The notes: generated by a model from the letters alone, not told the origin. Numbered from the stretch's first letter, positions 8,289-16,729 are shown. The stretch: DNA of 23,318 nucleotides from Candidatus Hydrogenedens sp. (GCA_035361075.1 DAOSBX010000031.1:1176-24493); one strand, 5' to 3'. Program-made: numbers and translations.

Positions 8289-9209
8289 GTGGCATTAATT
8301 GATGTTGAAAACTTAAAGGTTTCGTATGGAGACTTTGTTGCAATAGATGGCATCTCATTTAGTTTAGAGCCTGGGGTCATCGGATTAATTGGACCGAACG
8401 GTGCAGGAAAAACGACGCTTATCCGTAGTTTTTTGGGCTTCATCCGTCCTCAGCAAGGCAAAATATATATTGCGGGGAATGAATTGCCGAAGGACATTCT
8501 CAAGGTTAGAGCCATAGTCGGGCACATGCCAGAGCGTGAAGTTGTTAGTCCGAAAGTTACAGCGGTAAGTTTCCTTGTCTACTGTGGTCGACTTGTTGGA
8601 ATGTCATATATAGATGCTCTGGAACGTTCCCACGAGGTATTAAACTATGTAGGATTACAGGAAGCAAGATATAGACCTATGCAGACCTATTCTACGGGTA
8701 TGCTACAACGAGTGAAATTGGCTCAGTCCATCCTACATGACCCAAAGATTTTGATACTGGATGAACCGACCAATGGTTTAGATCCAGATGGACGCTTAGA
8801 AATGTTACAATTAATAAAAGAAATTTCAGTTCAACGTGGGGTTACCACCATTCTTTCAACCCATTTACTGCCAGATGTACAAAATCTTTGCTCTCAAGTG
8901 GTGGTTTTGAATAAGGGCAAATTGGTTTTCTGTGGAGATTTGCAATCACTTTTTGAAAGTAAAGTAAATCATTATGAAGTGTCCGTTCAAGATAATGAAG
9001 ACCTGTTTATGGAGGAACTTACTCGCATGGGAATTCAATTTGAGGTGCTACCTCGTGGTATTTTATCCGTAAAATTGCCAGATTCACTTACAAGGGAAGA
9101 ACTATTCCACTGTGCCAAAAGAGCCAATACCATCATCCGTATGTTTGTCCCTGCGGGTGGGGACCTTACGACTCTTTTTCAATCATCATTGGTGAAAGAA
9201 GAGGTGTAG
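8289..9209 (+). CDS. ABC-2-type transporter ATP-binding protein (first pair)
   Basis: Encodes 306 residues. Walker A GPNGAGKT (35-42), signature YSTGMLQR (134-141), Walker B ILILDEP (154-160) with D-loop NGLDP, and switch His at 192. The signature motif has the STGM/SKGM form common in ABC-2 exporters (CcmA/NatA/GldA type) rather than LSGGQ. The C-terminal 90 residues are the usual accessory extension. GTG start at 8289 with AAGGAA at 8273-8278, 10 nt upstream. It is 6 nt ahead of its probable permease. Exported substrate unknown. Confidence 0.93.
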   Translation: MALIDVENLKVSYGDFVAIDGISFSLEPGVIGLIGPNGAGKTTLIRSFLGFIRPQQGKIYIAGNELPKDILKVRAIVGHMPEREVVSPKVTAVSFLVYCGRLVGMSYIDALERSHEVLNYVGLQEARYRPMQTYSTGMLQRVKLAQSILHDPKILILDEPTNGLDPDGRLEMLQLIKEISVQRGVTTILSTHLLPDVQNLCSQVVVLNKGKLVFCGDLQSLFESKVNHYEVSVQDNEDLFMEELTRMGIQFEVLPRGILSVKLPDSLTREELFHCAKRANTIIRMFVPAGGDLTTLFQSSLVKEEV

Positions 9210-9215
9210 TAAAAT

Positions 9216-10106
9216 ATGCCAGTATATACGTTTTCATACAGACCTTTTGAAGGAAAATATCTTCGCCACTTCCGATGGTGGGTTGTCTTTCTCGAAGAAG
9301 TGCGATTATGGAATCGCGCACGTATCTTCCAGCTTCTGGCTTTATTAGGTTTATTACAGCCTATTGCAAGATTTATTCAGATTATTATGTACAATGCGGC
9401 AATGCAAGACCCTAACCATCCTTTGGCACCTGTGATTCGTTCTGTAGTGTGGTTAAAGGTGGATAGTGAGTTATATTACCATTTTATTCGATTGCAGGCA
9501 CCTATCGTATTTCTCGTATTACTCTATGTAGGTGCAGGAGCAATATGTGCAGACCGTAAAAATCGGCTTTGGGATATTTATTTTTCAAAACCTATTCACT
9601 GGTATGATTATTTAACGGGGAAAATCTTTGCAGTTGCTTTTTGTGGTTACTGCCTAACTTTTATACCATCGATTTTGCTAATGTTTGTAGATTATGCTAC
9701 CAAGAAAAATTCTACATGGATAGACATGTTTTCTTATATACCCATTATGGGGAATAGCTTCTTATTCTCCTCCGTTATCGTCATACCAACAGCATTGGGG
9801 ATTGTCTGTGCCTCGAGTGTCTTTCCCACAGAGAACATTACTGTAATTAGTGTCGTAACCATTATTATTGCTAATACCTCCTTAGCAGGGCTCTTATCTA
9901 ATTTTATGCGAGATATGAACTACATGCAGATTTCATTCCCAGTGGCTATTTACTTTATGGGACAAAAAATATTCGATGTAGATAGAAATATCTTTTTCCG
10001 CACAATGGACGTGAATGCCACATGGATGTTTATGTATATTTTTCTAACATCACTAATCTGCCTTTTAATCTGCATTTTACAGGTGCGGAAAGCAGAAAGG
10101 GGATAA
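9216..10106 (+). CDS. ABC-2-type permease subunit (first pair)
   Basis: Encodes 296 residues, largely hydrophobic, with about six predicted TM helices (near 40-57, 100-122, 138-160, 178-199, 204-225 and 269-289). The pattern 'GAGAICADRKNRLWDIYFSKPIHWYDYLTGK' just after a TM helix (about 107-137) is typical of ABC-2 membrane proteins, in which an amphipathic segment carries an (E/D)xxxxxxxxxxP-(I/V)-x-x-x-x-(Y/F)xxGK motif. Packed between two ATPase genes with 6- and 7-nt gaps. Inner-membrane channel of an exporter; substrate not determinable. Confidence 0.87.
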   Translation: MPVYTFSYRPFEGKYLRHFRWWVVFLEEVRLWNRARIFQLLALLGLLQPIARFIQIIMYNAAMQDPNHPLAPVIRSVVWLKVDSELYYHFIRLQAPIVFLVLLYVGAGAICADRKNRLWDIYFSKPIHWYDYLTGKIFAVAFCGYCLTFIPSILLMFVDYATKKNSTWIDMFSYIPIMGNSFLFSSVIVIPTALGIVCASSVFPTENITVISVVTIIIANTSLAGLLSNFMRDMNYMQISFPVAIYFMGQKIFDVDRNIFFRTMDVNATWMFMYIFLTSLICLLICILQVRKAERG

Positions 10107-10113
10107 CATAGGT

Positions 10114-11052
10114 ATGGATATTCAAATAGAGACAAAAGAACTTTCCAAATGGTTTAACGAAGTAGTCGCATTAAACAACGTGACTGTCCAGATTACTTCA
10201 GGTGTTATTGGTCTGCTTGGTCCAAATGGAGCAGGAAAATCAACCTTTATTAAATTAGCATTGGGATTGTATAGGCCAAGTCGTGGTGAAATTCGTGTCC
10301 TCGGAGAAAGACCACGCAATAATTTTCGTATAATTTCACAGGTCGGTTATTGTCCTGAAATGGACCACTTTGTTGAAGAAGTTAGTGGCTTCGAGTTCTT
10401 ATATTGGTTGGCAAGATATTCAGGCCTGGTAGGAGAAGCAGGACAAAAACGCGTTAAGGAAGTTTTAGAGCAGGTACGAATGACCGACCGAATGTATGAC
10501 CCGATTGCAACATATAGCAAAGGAATGCGACAAAGAATTAAAGTGGCACAAGCCTTATTACATGACCCGCAAATCCTATTTTTAGATGAGCCTATGAATG
10601 GATTAGACCCCTCTGCCAGAGAAGACTTATTCAACTTGGTTATTCGCCTTGGAAATGAAGGGAAAACAGTTATATTTTCAAGCCATGTACTCCATGAAGT
10701 AGAACGGGTTACCGATACAGTCATATTAATTTATAACGGAAGAGTCCTTGCTTTCGGAAAAATACGTGACATTAGAGATTTAATCAAGAATCACCCACGG
10801 ACTATCGTTATCGAAACGTTAGAACCCAAGAAGATTTACCAGCTATTAAGTTTCGACACAAACATTACAACAGTAAACTTCGAAACTCAAAAACTAACAG
10901 TGCATACATTAGACCCCATACAAACATTTAAATTTATCAATGAGATTGTTGTAGACGGAAAGGTTCCAATTTATAGTTTTCGGTGTGCAGATGAAGATTT
11001 ACAGTCCGTATTCCAATACCTGATATCAACCCATATTCCCCGAGGTTTATAA
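10114..11052 (+). CDS. ABC-2-type transporter ATP-binding protein (second pair)
   Basis: Encodes 312 residues. Walker A GPNGAGKS (36-43), signature YSKGMRQR (134-141), Walker B ILFLDEP (154-160) followed by NGLDPSAR, and switch His 191 in SSHVL. It is laid out like the first ATPase but differs throughout, so the two look like an old duplication or independent recruitment rather than a recent copy. The ATG is preceded by AAAGGGG about 11 nt upstream, inside the end of the preceding permease gene. The permease that follows starts 5 nt after its stop. Confidence 0.93.
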   Translation: MDIQIETKELSKWFNEVVALNNVTVQITSGVIGLLGPNGAGKSTFIKLALGLYRPSRGEIRVLGERPRNNFRIISQVGYCPEMDHFVEEVSGFEFLYWLARYSGLVGEAGQKRVKEVLEQVRMTDRMYDPIATYSKGMRQRIKVAQALLHDPQILFLDEPMNGLDPSAREDLFNLVIRLGNEGKTVIFSSHVLHEVERVTDTVILIYNGRVLAFGKIRDIRDLIKNHPRTIVIETLEPKKIYQLLSFDTNITTVNFETQKLTVHTLDPIQTFKFINEIVVDGKVPIYSFRCADEDLQSVFQYLISTHIPRGL

Positions 11053-11056
11053 ATCT

Positions 11057-11905
11057 ATGAGTTTGTTGAGAATAAAAAAAGTAAAAGATATTATTATAGA
11101 TTTTAGAACATCATTCCTCCATGCCTTAACAATTACCCTACGACGCGACCGATTCCTGTTAATGGCTATCATCTGTGTTTTGCCAGTTATAATTCCTATT
11201 TTTGTGGCTCTATTCTCACGTACTCTGTTTCGGGAAAGTGGTTTGCAGATATTTGTTCGATTATCAGAGCAAATTTATATCCATACACTGACTCCATTAC
11301 TGGCGTTATTCATCGGGTTGATAGGCATTCGCGAAGAAATCGATTCCCTGACCGTGATATATCTACTGACCAGACCTGTTTCACGGTTCGCATGGATTAT
11401 GGGTCGGTTCGTTTCATATCTTATTGTTTCGAGTATGTTACTGTTCTTGGGAATAGTCCTGACCTATTTAGCATGTGTCATATTAGGCAATATTCATTTA
11501 GATATAATAGGAATTCGTCTTTTACTCCGATATGTAGGTGTAGGTATTATGGGACTATTGGGATACGGTGCAATTAGTTTCATGTTAGGCTGTGCAACGA
11601 ACCACCCCATTATTATCGGTGTTATCCTATTCTTTGGCTGGGAAAAAATAGCCAATGTTATACCTGGAATCGTCGATTTCTGGACTATTCAAAAATATTT
11701 AGATTCTACCTTTCCACCTCTTGCCACACAACAATATAACGCAACTGTTGTCCCAATAATTGGTATTTTTCAAAAAGAAATATTTTTTGTCGGTCCAATC
11801 CGTGCAATTATAACCATTGCAATAGTTACTATCGTAGGTTTATTTCTATCCGTTTTCTTTATGCTGTGGCGTGAATTCACCAGAGACCGAGTTGTCGGCA
11901 AGTAA
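11057..11905 (+). CDS. ABC-2-type permease subunit (second pair)
   Basis: Encodes 282 residues. A charged N-terminal arm (1-30) is followed by about six TM helices. The ABC-2 hallmark 'LIGIREEIDSLTVIYLLTRPVSRFAWIMGR' lies at about 87-117 and corresponds to the ADRKNRLWD block of the first permease. Translation probably starts at the ATG 4 nt after the previous stop, with GAGG about 11 nt upstream. The gene ends in a terminator hairpin that begins before its own stop codon, marking the end of the operon. Confidence 0.87.
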   Translation: MSLLRIKKVKDIIIDFRTSFLHALTITLRRDRFLLMAIICVLPVIIPIFVALFSRTLFRESGLQIFVRLSEQIYIHTLTPLLALFIGLIGIREEIDSLTVIYLLTRPVSRFAWIMGRFVSYLIVSSMLLFLGIVLTYLACVILGNIHLDIIGIRLLLRYVGVGIMGLLGYGAISFMLGCATNHPIIIGVILFFGWEKIANVIPGIVDFWTIQKYLDSTFPPLATQQYNATVVPIIGIFQKEIFFVGPIRAIITIAIVTIVGLFLSVFFMLWREFTRDRVVGK

Positions 11906-11930
11906 CCACAATTCTTTATTGCCGATTTTT
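11895..11930 (+). terminator. Rho-independent terminator at the end of the ABC-2 operon
   Basis: A perfect 7-bp inverted repeat TCGGCAA (11895-11901) / TTGCCGA (11919-11925) with a 17-nt loop is followed directly by TTTTT (11926-11930). The left arm lies in the last codons of the permease and the stop codon is in the loop. The orientation with the T-run serves the plus-strand operon; on the minus strand the T-run is missing. Confidence 0.7.
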
Positions 11931-11933
11931 AGT

Positions 11934-12410
11934 TTAAGGAATAGAGTTAAGAACCTCTTCAGCATGACCTTCAGGCTTTACTTTATACCATGCACGGATA
12001 ACTTTACCATCAGGACTGATAAGAAAAGTGCTACGGATAATACCTTCTGATATTTTGCCGTACATATTTTTCTTTCCCCATGCACCGTACTGTTCCGCAA
12101 CGTTATGCCCTTCATCAGATAATAAATAGAAATTGAGATTGTATTTCTCTGCGAAAGAACAATGCGATTCCATTGAATCAGGACTTACACCGAGAACCAC
12201 TGCATTTTTTGCTTTAAACTTATCGAGTAATTTCTGAAAACCACGTGCTTCAATGGTGCACCCTGGTGTATCATCTTTAGGATAGAAGTAAACAACAATA
12301 TACTTCCCCTTAAAGTTAGATAACTGAATATCTTCACCCTTATAACTTTTAAGTTTGAATTCAGGGGCATTATCACCTGCTGATACTTTTTGTGTTTTTT
12401 GTTTAGTCAT
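11934..12410 (-). CDS. bcp: Thioredoxin-dependent thiol peroxidase, PrxQ/Bcp family
   Basis: Encodes 158 residues, the standard Bcp length. It reduces H2O2 and organic hydroperoxides in the cytoplasm. The peroxidatic centre YPKDDTPGCT (44-52) gives Cys51 with the conserved Pro and Thr, and the partner Arg is R126 (IRSTFLI). The resolving Cys five residues after the peroxidatic one, as in E. coli Bcp, is replaced by Arg56. Cys84 in the ESHCSFAEKY helix is the candidate resolving Cys, as in the PrxQ subgroup that uses the alpha-3 helix. AGGAGAT is well spaced before the ATG. The gene is followed 3 bp later by the plus-strand operon terminator and is transcribed convergently with it. Confidence 0.93.
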   Translation of the reverse strand: MTKQKTQKVSAGDNAPEFKLKSYKGEDIQLSNFKGKYIVVYFYPKDDTPGCTIEARGFQKLLDKFKAKNAVVLGVSPDSMESHCSFAEKYNLNFYLLSDEGHNVAEQYGAWGKKNMYGKISEGIIRSTFLISPDGKVIRAWYKVKPEGHAEEVLNSIP

Positions 12411-12549
12411 GTTTTTATCTCCTTTCCTGAGTATCTAACAAATTATTTCCTTGTTTAATTTCATTTCATTATTGAATAATACAAATTGATTCCAGATTTA
12501 CTTGACAATGTGCGCGTAAAGGAATGGAAAATAATATGTTTTTGGGAAG

Positions 12550-13287
12550 TTAAATAGTTAGTCGGAATTGTTCGCCAAGGTAAACTTTTCGGACATGTTC
12601 GTTGGCAGAGACTTGTTCGGCTGTTCCTGTGCAAATAACCTGTCCTTCGCTGATGATATAGGCTCGGTCAGTAATTGCGAGAGTGTCTCTTACATTATGG
12701 TCTGTTATAAGTACACCGATACCCCGATTTTTTAGGTCGATAACCATGTTTTGGAGTTCACTAATAGCGATTGGGTCAATACCTGCAAAGGGTTCATCAA
12801 GTAGGAATATTTTAGGTTGTGTCACAAGTGCCCGTGCTATCTCTGTTTTCCGTCGCTCTCCGCCAGACAGGGTGTATGCGTATTGATTTGCCAGATGTTC
12901 GATGTTGAGTTCTTTTAATAACTGGCGTGCTCGCTCTTTATGCTCTGTCTCTGTGCCAGGTAGAAATTCTAATATAGCAAGCAGGTTTTGTTCTACAGTT
13001 AAGTTGCGGAACACAGACGGTTCTTGTGCCAAGTATGCAATACCGAACCGAGCCCGTCGATACATAGGAAAAGTCGTAATGTCTTGATTTTGGAAAAATA
13101 CGTTCCCGCTGTCTGGTTTTAATAAGCCGACAACCATGTTAAAGGTAGTTGTTTTACCAGCACCATTTGGACCGAGTAACCCTACAACTTCTCCTGCACA
13201 AAGGGATAGCGAAACATTGCGGACGACAACACGCTTACGAAATGATTTTACTAATTCTTTCGTCTCGAGTAGAGGTTGTCTATCCAT
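12550..13287 (-). CDS. lptB: LPS export ABC transporter ATP-binding protein LptB
   Basis: Encodes 245 residues, the usual LptB length. Walker A GPNGAGKT (39-46), Q-loop Gln88, signature LSGGERRK (140-147), Walker B FLLDEP (161-166), switch His197. The diagnostic LptB block PMYRRARFGIAYLAQEPSVFRNLTV (74-98) separates it from amino-acid (LivF/LivG) ATPases, as does the position after lptC and lptA. It powers LPS extraction from the inner membrane with LptF and LptG, which are not in this window. Last gene of the nadC-coaX-lptC-lptA-lptB operon, 14 nt after lptA; AAGGA precedes the ATG. No terminator is visible after it. Confidence 0.95.
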   Translation of the reverse strand: MDRQPLLETKELVKSFRKRVVVRNVSLSLCAGEVVGLLGPNGAGKTTTFNMVVGLLKPDSGNVFFQNQDITTFPMYRRARFGIAYLAQEPSVFRNLTVEQNLLAILEFLPGTETEHKERARQLLKELNIEHLANQYAYTLSGGERRKTEIARALVTQPKIFLLDEPFAGIDPIAISELQNMVIDLKNRGIGVLITDHNVRDTLAITDRAYIISEGQVICTGTAEQVSANEHVRKVYLGEQFRLTI

Positions 13288-13301
13288 ATTAATATATCCT
13301 T

Positions 13302-14216
13302 TTATAAGGGTTTTACTGAATCAGGGAAGGCCACCTGTAGCAGGATACGGTTAAGTTTTACTTGTTCTTCTGGTGTTAGGCTCGATTTGCCCAATAATTC
13401 AATAGCCGTTTCGGGTAAGGTTTGTTTTGCCCATGCCTCTTTGTTGTAGAAGTCCGATTTTCTCAGCAATCGGTTTATTTGTTTTATCAGGTCTTGCTTT
13501 CTCTGCAGAATTAAGTCCATCGGTGCTGATAAAAATTGGTTTCGTGCAGTTGTATCAAACTTACTTAATAAATATTTTCCAGGTGTTGACGTTTCACTTT
13601 GGGCTTGCTTTTTTAATTCAGTTATAAATTTTCCCCAATCAGAGATATCCGACTCAGCAAGTAATGGTAAGGTGGACTCTCCACCAGAAGATGCACCACC
13701 ACCTTCTACTTGAAGGGGTATCATGTCTGCCTGAAGATTTTCGATGTCAATAGTGTTGTTTTTGAAGTCTAAAACAATTTTTGAACCTTTTAATCCTTGT
13801 GCCCGTGGACTATCCAGAGTTGGATTTCCAGAAAATTCTACGACCTCTTTTTTGAAATCCCAGACAGCCTTTTCAGCAGTGAGTTTACCTTCTGGATGTT
13901 CAAGGTAAACCTTCCCTTCCATACGTATTGTTGATGGTGTGTTTTGACCTTCTTCCCATTCGAACGTCATTTTTTCCGCTTTAATTGGCATGGCAGGTGT
14001 ATTTGGGTCTTGGGACAGCAAAACTATGCTTACTCCACCAGTCATTTCACGAATGCTCATACCTTGTTGAAGTAATCCTTTAAGTTTCCCTACGTGTTCT
14101 ATTTTCATGGAGGAATATTTCCCAAGATTTAAACCGTCCTGTGTCTGGGCAGATTTTACACTTCCTATGACGCATATTATGGTAAATATAAATATTGAGA
14201 CAAATTGTTTTTTCAT
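13302..14216 (-). CDS. lptA: LptA/OstA-like periplasmic LPS transport protein with C-terminal extension
   Basis: Encodes 304 residues, against about 185 for E. coli LptA. The signal peptide is residues 1-23, ending VKSA. Residues about 35-170 form an OstA/LptA-type beta-jellyroll, seen in alternating strands such as IKAEKMTFEW, STIRMEGKVYLEHPEGKLTAEKAVWDF and VVEFSGNPTLDSPRAQGLKGSKIVLDF. After a Gly/Ser linker (172-181) comes a helical, charged extension (about 190-304) of unknown function. The protein should bridge LPS between the inner-membrane Lpt complex and the outer membrane. Its ATG overlaps the lptC stop (ATGA), giving translational coupling. Assignment rests on fold pattern plus context. 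Confidence 0.82.
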   Translation of the reverse strand: MKKQFVSIFIFTIICVIGSVKSAQTQDGLNLGKYSSMKIEHVGKLKGLLQQGMSIREMTGGVSIVLLSQDPNTPAMPIKAEKMTFEWEEGQNTPSTIRMEGKVYLEHPEGKLTAEKAVWDFKKEVVEFSGNPTLDSPRAQGLKGSKIVLDFKNNTIDIENLQADMIPLQVEGGGASSGGESTLPLLAESDISDWGKFITELKKQAQSETSTPGKYLLSKFDTTARNQFLSAPMDLILQRKQDLIKQINRLLRKSDFYNKEAWAKQTLPETAIELLGKSSLTPEEQVKLNRILLQVAFPDSVKPL

Positions 14217-14788
14217 GTTGGATTCCTTAAAACCAGTGGAACTTCACCAGAGACTTCCTCCAGTTCAAATTCTTTTGTATCGGCGTTAATAATTAAAGAT
14301 GAAGCAAGAAGATGAATATCAGTCCCATTCAATTCTACGTGCCCTTGTGTATGTATTTTAGCAGGTTCTGTTTCTGTGCGATTCTTCCATTCAATAGCAT
14401 CTGTTGTGAAGGTTATGTCTGTCATTTGTGCTTCAACATCCCCTTTTAGAGAAGCACTCTTCATTTTTTCGAATATCCCTTCTTTGGCGGAAATTTTAAT
14501 GTGCTCTTTACCTGATTGCGTATCGTAAATGGTGGCACGGATGTTTTCAACTTTCCAGGTGTTCTCATCGATGACGGAGAATTTTTCGGCATGTAACCAT
14601 AAGGTGGGTTTTCGTGCCTCACCGAAGGTCGGTCTTGGGTCATGGTGGTATAGGTCGACACCGGTTACATCCATACTTTCCAAAGATGTTTTTGCTGGAT
14701 TTGTATTCTCAGTTGTCGGGGCAGAAGGTTTTTTTGAACAAGAACAGAGGAGTAAAAGACAAGATAATAAAATATGTAGCCATTTCAT
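14213..14788 (-). CDS. lptC: LptC-like LPS export protein, apparent lipoprotein
   Basis: Encodes 191 residues. The N-terminus MKWLHILLSCLLLLCSCSKK has a lipobox LCSC with Cys17, so the mature protein is likely lipid-anchored; canonical E. coli LptC keeps an uncleaved TM helix instead. Residues about 35-185 show the LptC/OstA beta-jellyroll pattern: TLWLHAEKFSVID, WKVENIRATIYD, ISAKEGIFEKMKSASLKGDVEAQ and IHTQGHVELNGTDIHLLASSL. The start codon overlaps the coaX stop by 1 nt (TAATG) and the stop overlaps the lptA start. Position between coaX and lptA supports the assignment. Confidence 0.82.
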   Translation of the reverse strand: MKWLHILLSCLLLLCSCSKKPSAPTTENTNPAKTSLESMDVTGVDLYHHDPRPTFGEARKPTLWLHAEKFSVIDENTWKVENIRATIYDTQSGKEHIKISAKEGIFEKMKSASLKGDVEAQMTDITFTTDAIEWKNRTETEPAKIHTQGHVELNGTDIHLLASSLIINADTKEFELEEVSGEVPLVLRNPT

Positions 14789-15564
14789 TATGCGTTGCCC
14801 CGTGTATTTTTTTCAAAGATAATTTTCAACCCTTTTAGAGTTAGCAGTGGGTCGACAATATCAATATTTTTAGAAATCTGTGCAATGGTAGGTGCTAAAC
14901 CGCCTGTTGCCACTGCTTGTGCAGGTGCTTCCAATTCATCCCGTATCCGTTTGATAAGCCCATCAACAAGGTCTGCATAACCAAAGGTCAATCCAGCACG
15001 AATATTATTAACAGTATCCCTCCCAATAACAGAATGTGGAATTGAGATATCTACTCGTGGTAATTTGGCACAGTGCTCAAACAATGCATCAGCAGAAAGC
15101 TGAATACCTGGAACAATAACCCCACCTAACCATTCCGCTTTTGCAGTGACTACGTCGAAAGTTGTGGCTGTTCCAAAATCAACAATGACGAGAGGTCCAC
15201 CATATTCTTCTACCGCAGCCACAGCATTCACTATTCTATCTGCACCCACCTCTTTTGGATTATCACATTGGAGGACAATGCCTGTGCGGATGCCAGGCTC
15301 AACCATTAGCGGTTCGAAACCGAATGCACGTTCACAAAGATGAATTAACGCTGGGTTAACATCTGGCACAACACTGGATATGCAACAGCCTCGTATCTGG
15401 GAAGGCTTAATATTGGTGGAATAGAATAGCATCGTGAGAAGAAGATGGAACTCGTCACCTGTTCGATAGTTTGAGGTTACAACCCGCCAATGTTGGATTA
15501 ACTTTTCTTTTTGATAGATACCGATAACAATATTTGAGTTTCCAACATCAATCACTAAAAGCAT
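14788..15564 (-). CDS. coaX: Type III pantothenate kinase
   Basis: Encodes 258 residues, normal for type III enzymes, which phosphorylate pantothenate in the first step of CoA synthesis and have no similarity to CoaA. ASKHA-fold motifs: phosphate-1 DVGNSNIVIG (6-15, Asp6), GADR (107-110, catalytic Asp109), phosphate-2 DFGTATTFD (129-137), IGRDTVNNIRAG (180-191) and the adenosine motif ATGGLAP (219-225). All key residues are intact. AAGGGAAA lies just upstream of the ATG. It sits 36 nt after nadC and is coupled to lptC, a cofactor-to-envelope gene order. Confidence 0.96.
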   Translation of the reverse strand: MLLVIDVGNSNIVIGIYQKEKLIQHWRVVTSNYRTGDEFHLLLTMLFYSTNIKPSQIRGCCISSVVPDVNPALIHLCERAFGFEPLMVEPGIRTGIVLQCDNPKEVGADRIVNAVAAVEEYGGPLVIVDFGTATTFDVVTAKAEWLGGVIVPGIQLSADALFEHCAKLPRVDISIPHSVIGRDTVNNIRAGLTFGYADLVDGLIKRIRDELEAPAQAVATGGLAPTIAQISKNIDIVDPLLTLKGLKIIFEKNTRGNA

Positions 15565-15600
15565 ATATTTCCCTTATGTGTATCTATCCTGTTTCTGTGT

Positions 15601-16443
15601 TTACACTTTTTCTATCAATAATGAAATATCCAATGCAGTAACGGAGTGTGTTATGGCTCCTACCGAAATAATATGCACGCCTGTCTCTGCAATGGGTCGT
15701 ACCCGTTCTAACGTAATATTGCCACTGGCTTCCAACAATACAGGATAGCCTTTGGCTTCTTTTACAGCGGACTTTATTTCTTCTAAATTCATATTATCCA
15801 ACAGGATAGCATCTGCCCCAGATTGAAGGGCTTCTTTAACCTGCTTTAATGTGTTCACCTCTACCTCAATCCGCTCTAAATGAGATACCCGCTCACGAAT
15901 TTGCTTGATAGCTGTAGCAATATCGCCCGCAACTTCAAGATGATTCTCTTTAATAAGAATGCCATCAGAAAGATTAAAACGATGTCGATGTCCACCCCCA
16001 TGTACTACCGCCTCAATTTCCATCGCCCGAAGAAGAGGCATCGTTTTGCGAGTATGACAAATCCGCACAGGCAAATCTTTCACTCGTTCCACAAATTTTG
16101 ATGTAAGTGTGGCAATACCCGATAGATGTTTCAAAAAATTCAATGAGACACGTTCCGTTGTTAGGACTGGACGGGCATAACCCTCGAACGTAACGATGAC
16201 CTGTCCTTTTTTAATATGACTACCATCAGGAAGGTCTTTCCAATTGGTTATGTCTGCTCCACTGATTTCATATAGCCGACGGAACACATCCAAACCACTT
16301 AAAATACCATCTGCTTTGGCAACTAATTTTACCTTACATCTCGCTTCTGGTGGAACAATAGCATCTGTTGTTTTGTCGCCAAGACCAATGTCTTCCTGCA
16401 ATGTAAGGTAAAGGAGTTCATCTTTGTCAATTGGGCAATACAT
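15601..16443 (-). CDS. nadC: Quinolinate phosphoribosyltransferase (decarboxylating)
   Basis: Encodes 280 residues, the standard NadC length. It converts quinolinate and PRPP to nicotinate mononucleotide in de novo NAD synthesis. Conserved elements: TTERVSLNFLKHLSGIAT (95-112, Arg98), TRKTMPLLR (131-139), GGGHRHR (149-155), LIKENH (163-168, Lys165), EVEV (193-196, Glu195) and LLDNM (214-218, Asp216), together forming the substrate pocket. The residue before TRKT is His rather than the more usual Asp. First gene of the operon; AGGAAAAAA precedes the ATG. The operon promoter must lie in 16444-16729, but I could not pick a clear one. Confidence 0.95.
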   Translation of the reverse strand: MYCPIDKDELLYLTLQEDIGLGDKTTDAIVPPEARCKVKLVAKADGILSGLDVFRRLYEISGADITNWKDLPDGSHIKKGQVIVTFEGYARPVLTTERVSLNFLKHLSGIATLTSKFVERVKDLPVRICHTRKTMPLLRAMEIEAVVHGGGHRHRFNLSDGILIKENHLEVAGDIATAIKQIRERVSHLERIEVEVNTLKQVKEALQSGADAILLDNMNLEEIKSAVKEAKGYPVLLEASGNITLERVRPIAETGVHIISVGAITHSVTALDISLLIEKV

Positions 16444-16729
16444 CGTTTTTTCCTAAATTTGTTTCTTCTATATTTCCAACTTGTTTCGGTAGAGAATCTA
16501 CTTAAATGTTCAATCATATCATATTTATTATTAGATAATCGAATTATTAAATTGAATTGCTTCAAAACTTGAATAAAAAACCTAAAAAATGAGTTGAATA
16601 ACAGTAAGAGAAGATAGACATTCCCATTTTAAAAGTTCTTCTCCGTCTAAACATTTTATAAAATAATTCGAAAAATTGATACTGGCGTTTTTATTTTGAT
16701 AAGATAATAATCCCTAATAGAGTTGATAA
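16444..16729. other. Divergent intergenic region between nadC and tRNA-Val
   Basis: 286 bp, AT-rich, no supported gene. Must contain the leftward nadC operon promoter and the rightward tRNA promoter. For the tRNA, TTGATA (16676-16681) and GATAAT (16703-16708) are seen but the 21-bp spacing is too long for an ordinary promoter, so I do not call it. Confidence 0.5.

Noticed and set aside
10347..10724. 125-codon minus-strand frame
   Set aside because: Antisense to the second ABC ATPase with Walker and signature motifs on the plus strand.
16049..16054. Altered residue before TRKT in NadC (His instead of Asp) as evidence of loss of function
   Set aside because: All pocket residues (Arg98, TRKT, HR154-155, Lys165, Glu195, Asp216) are intact, so activity is expected.
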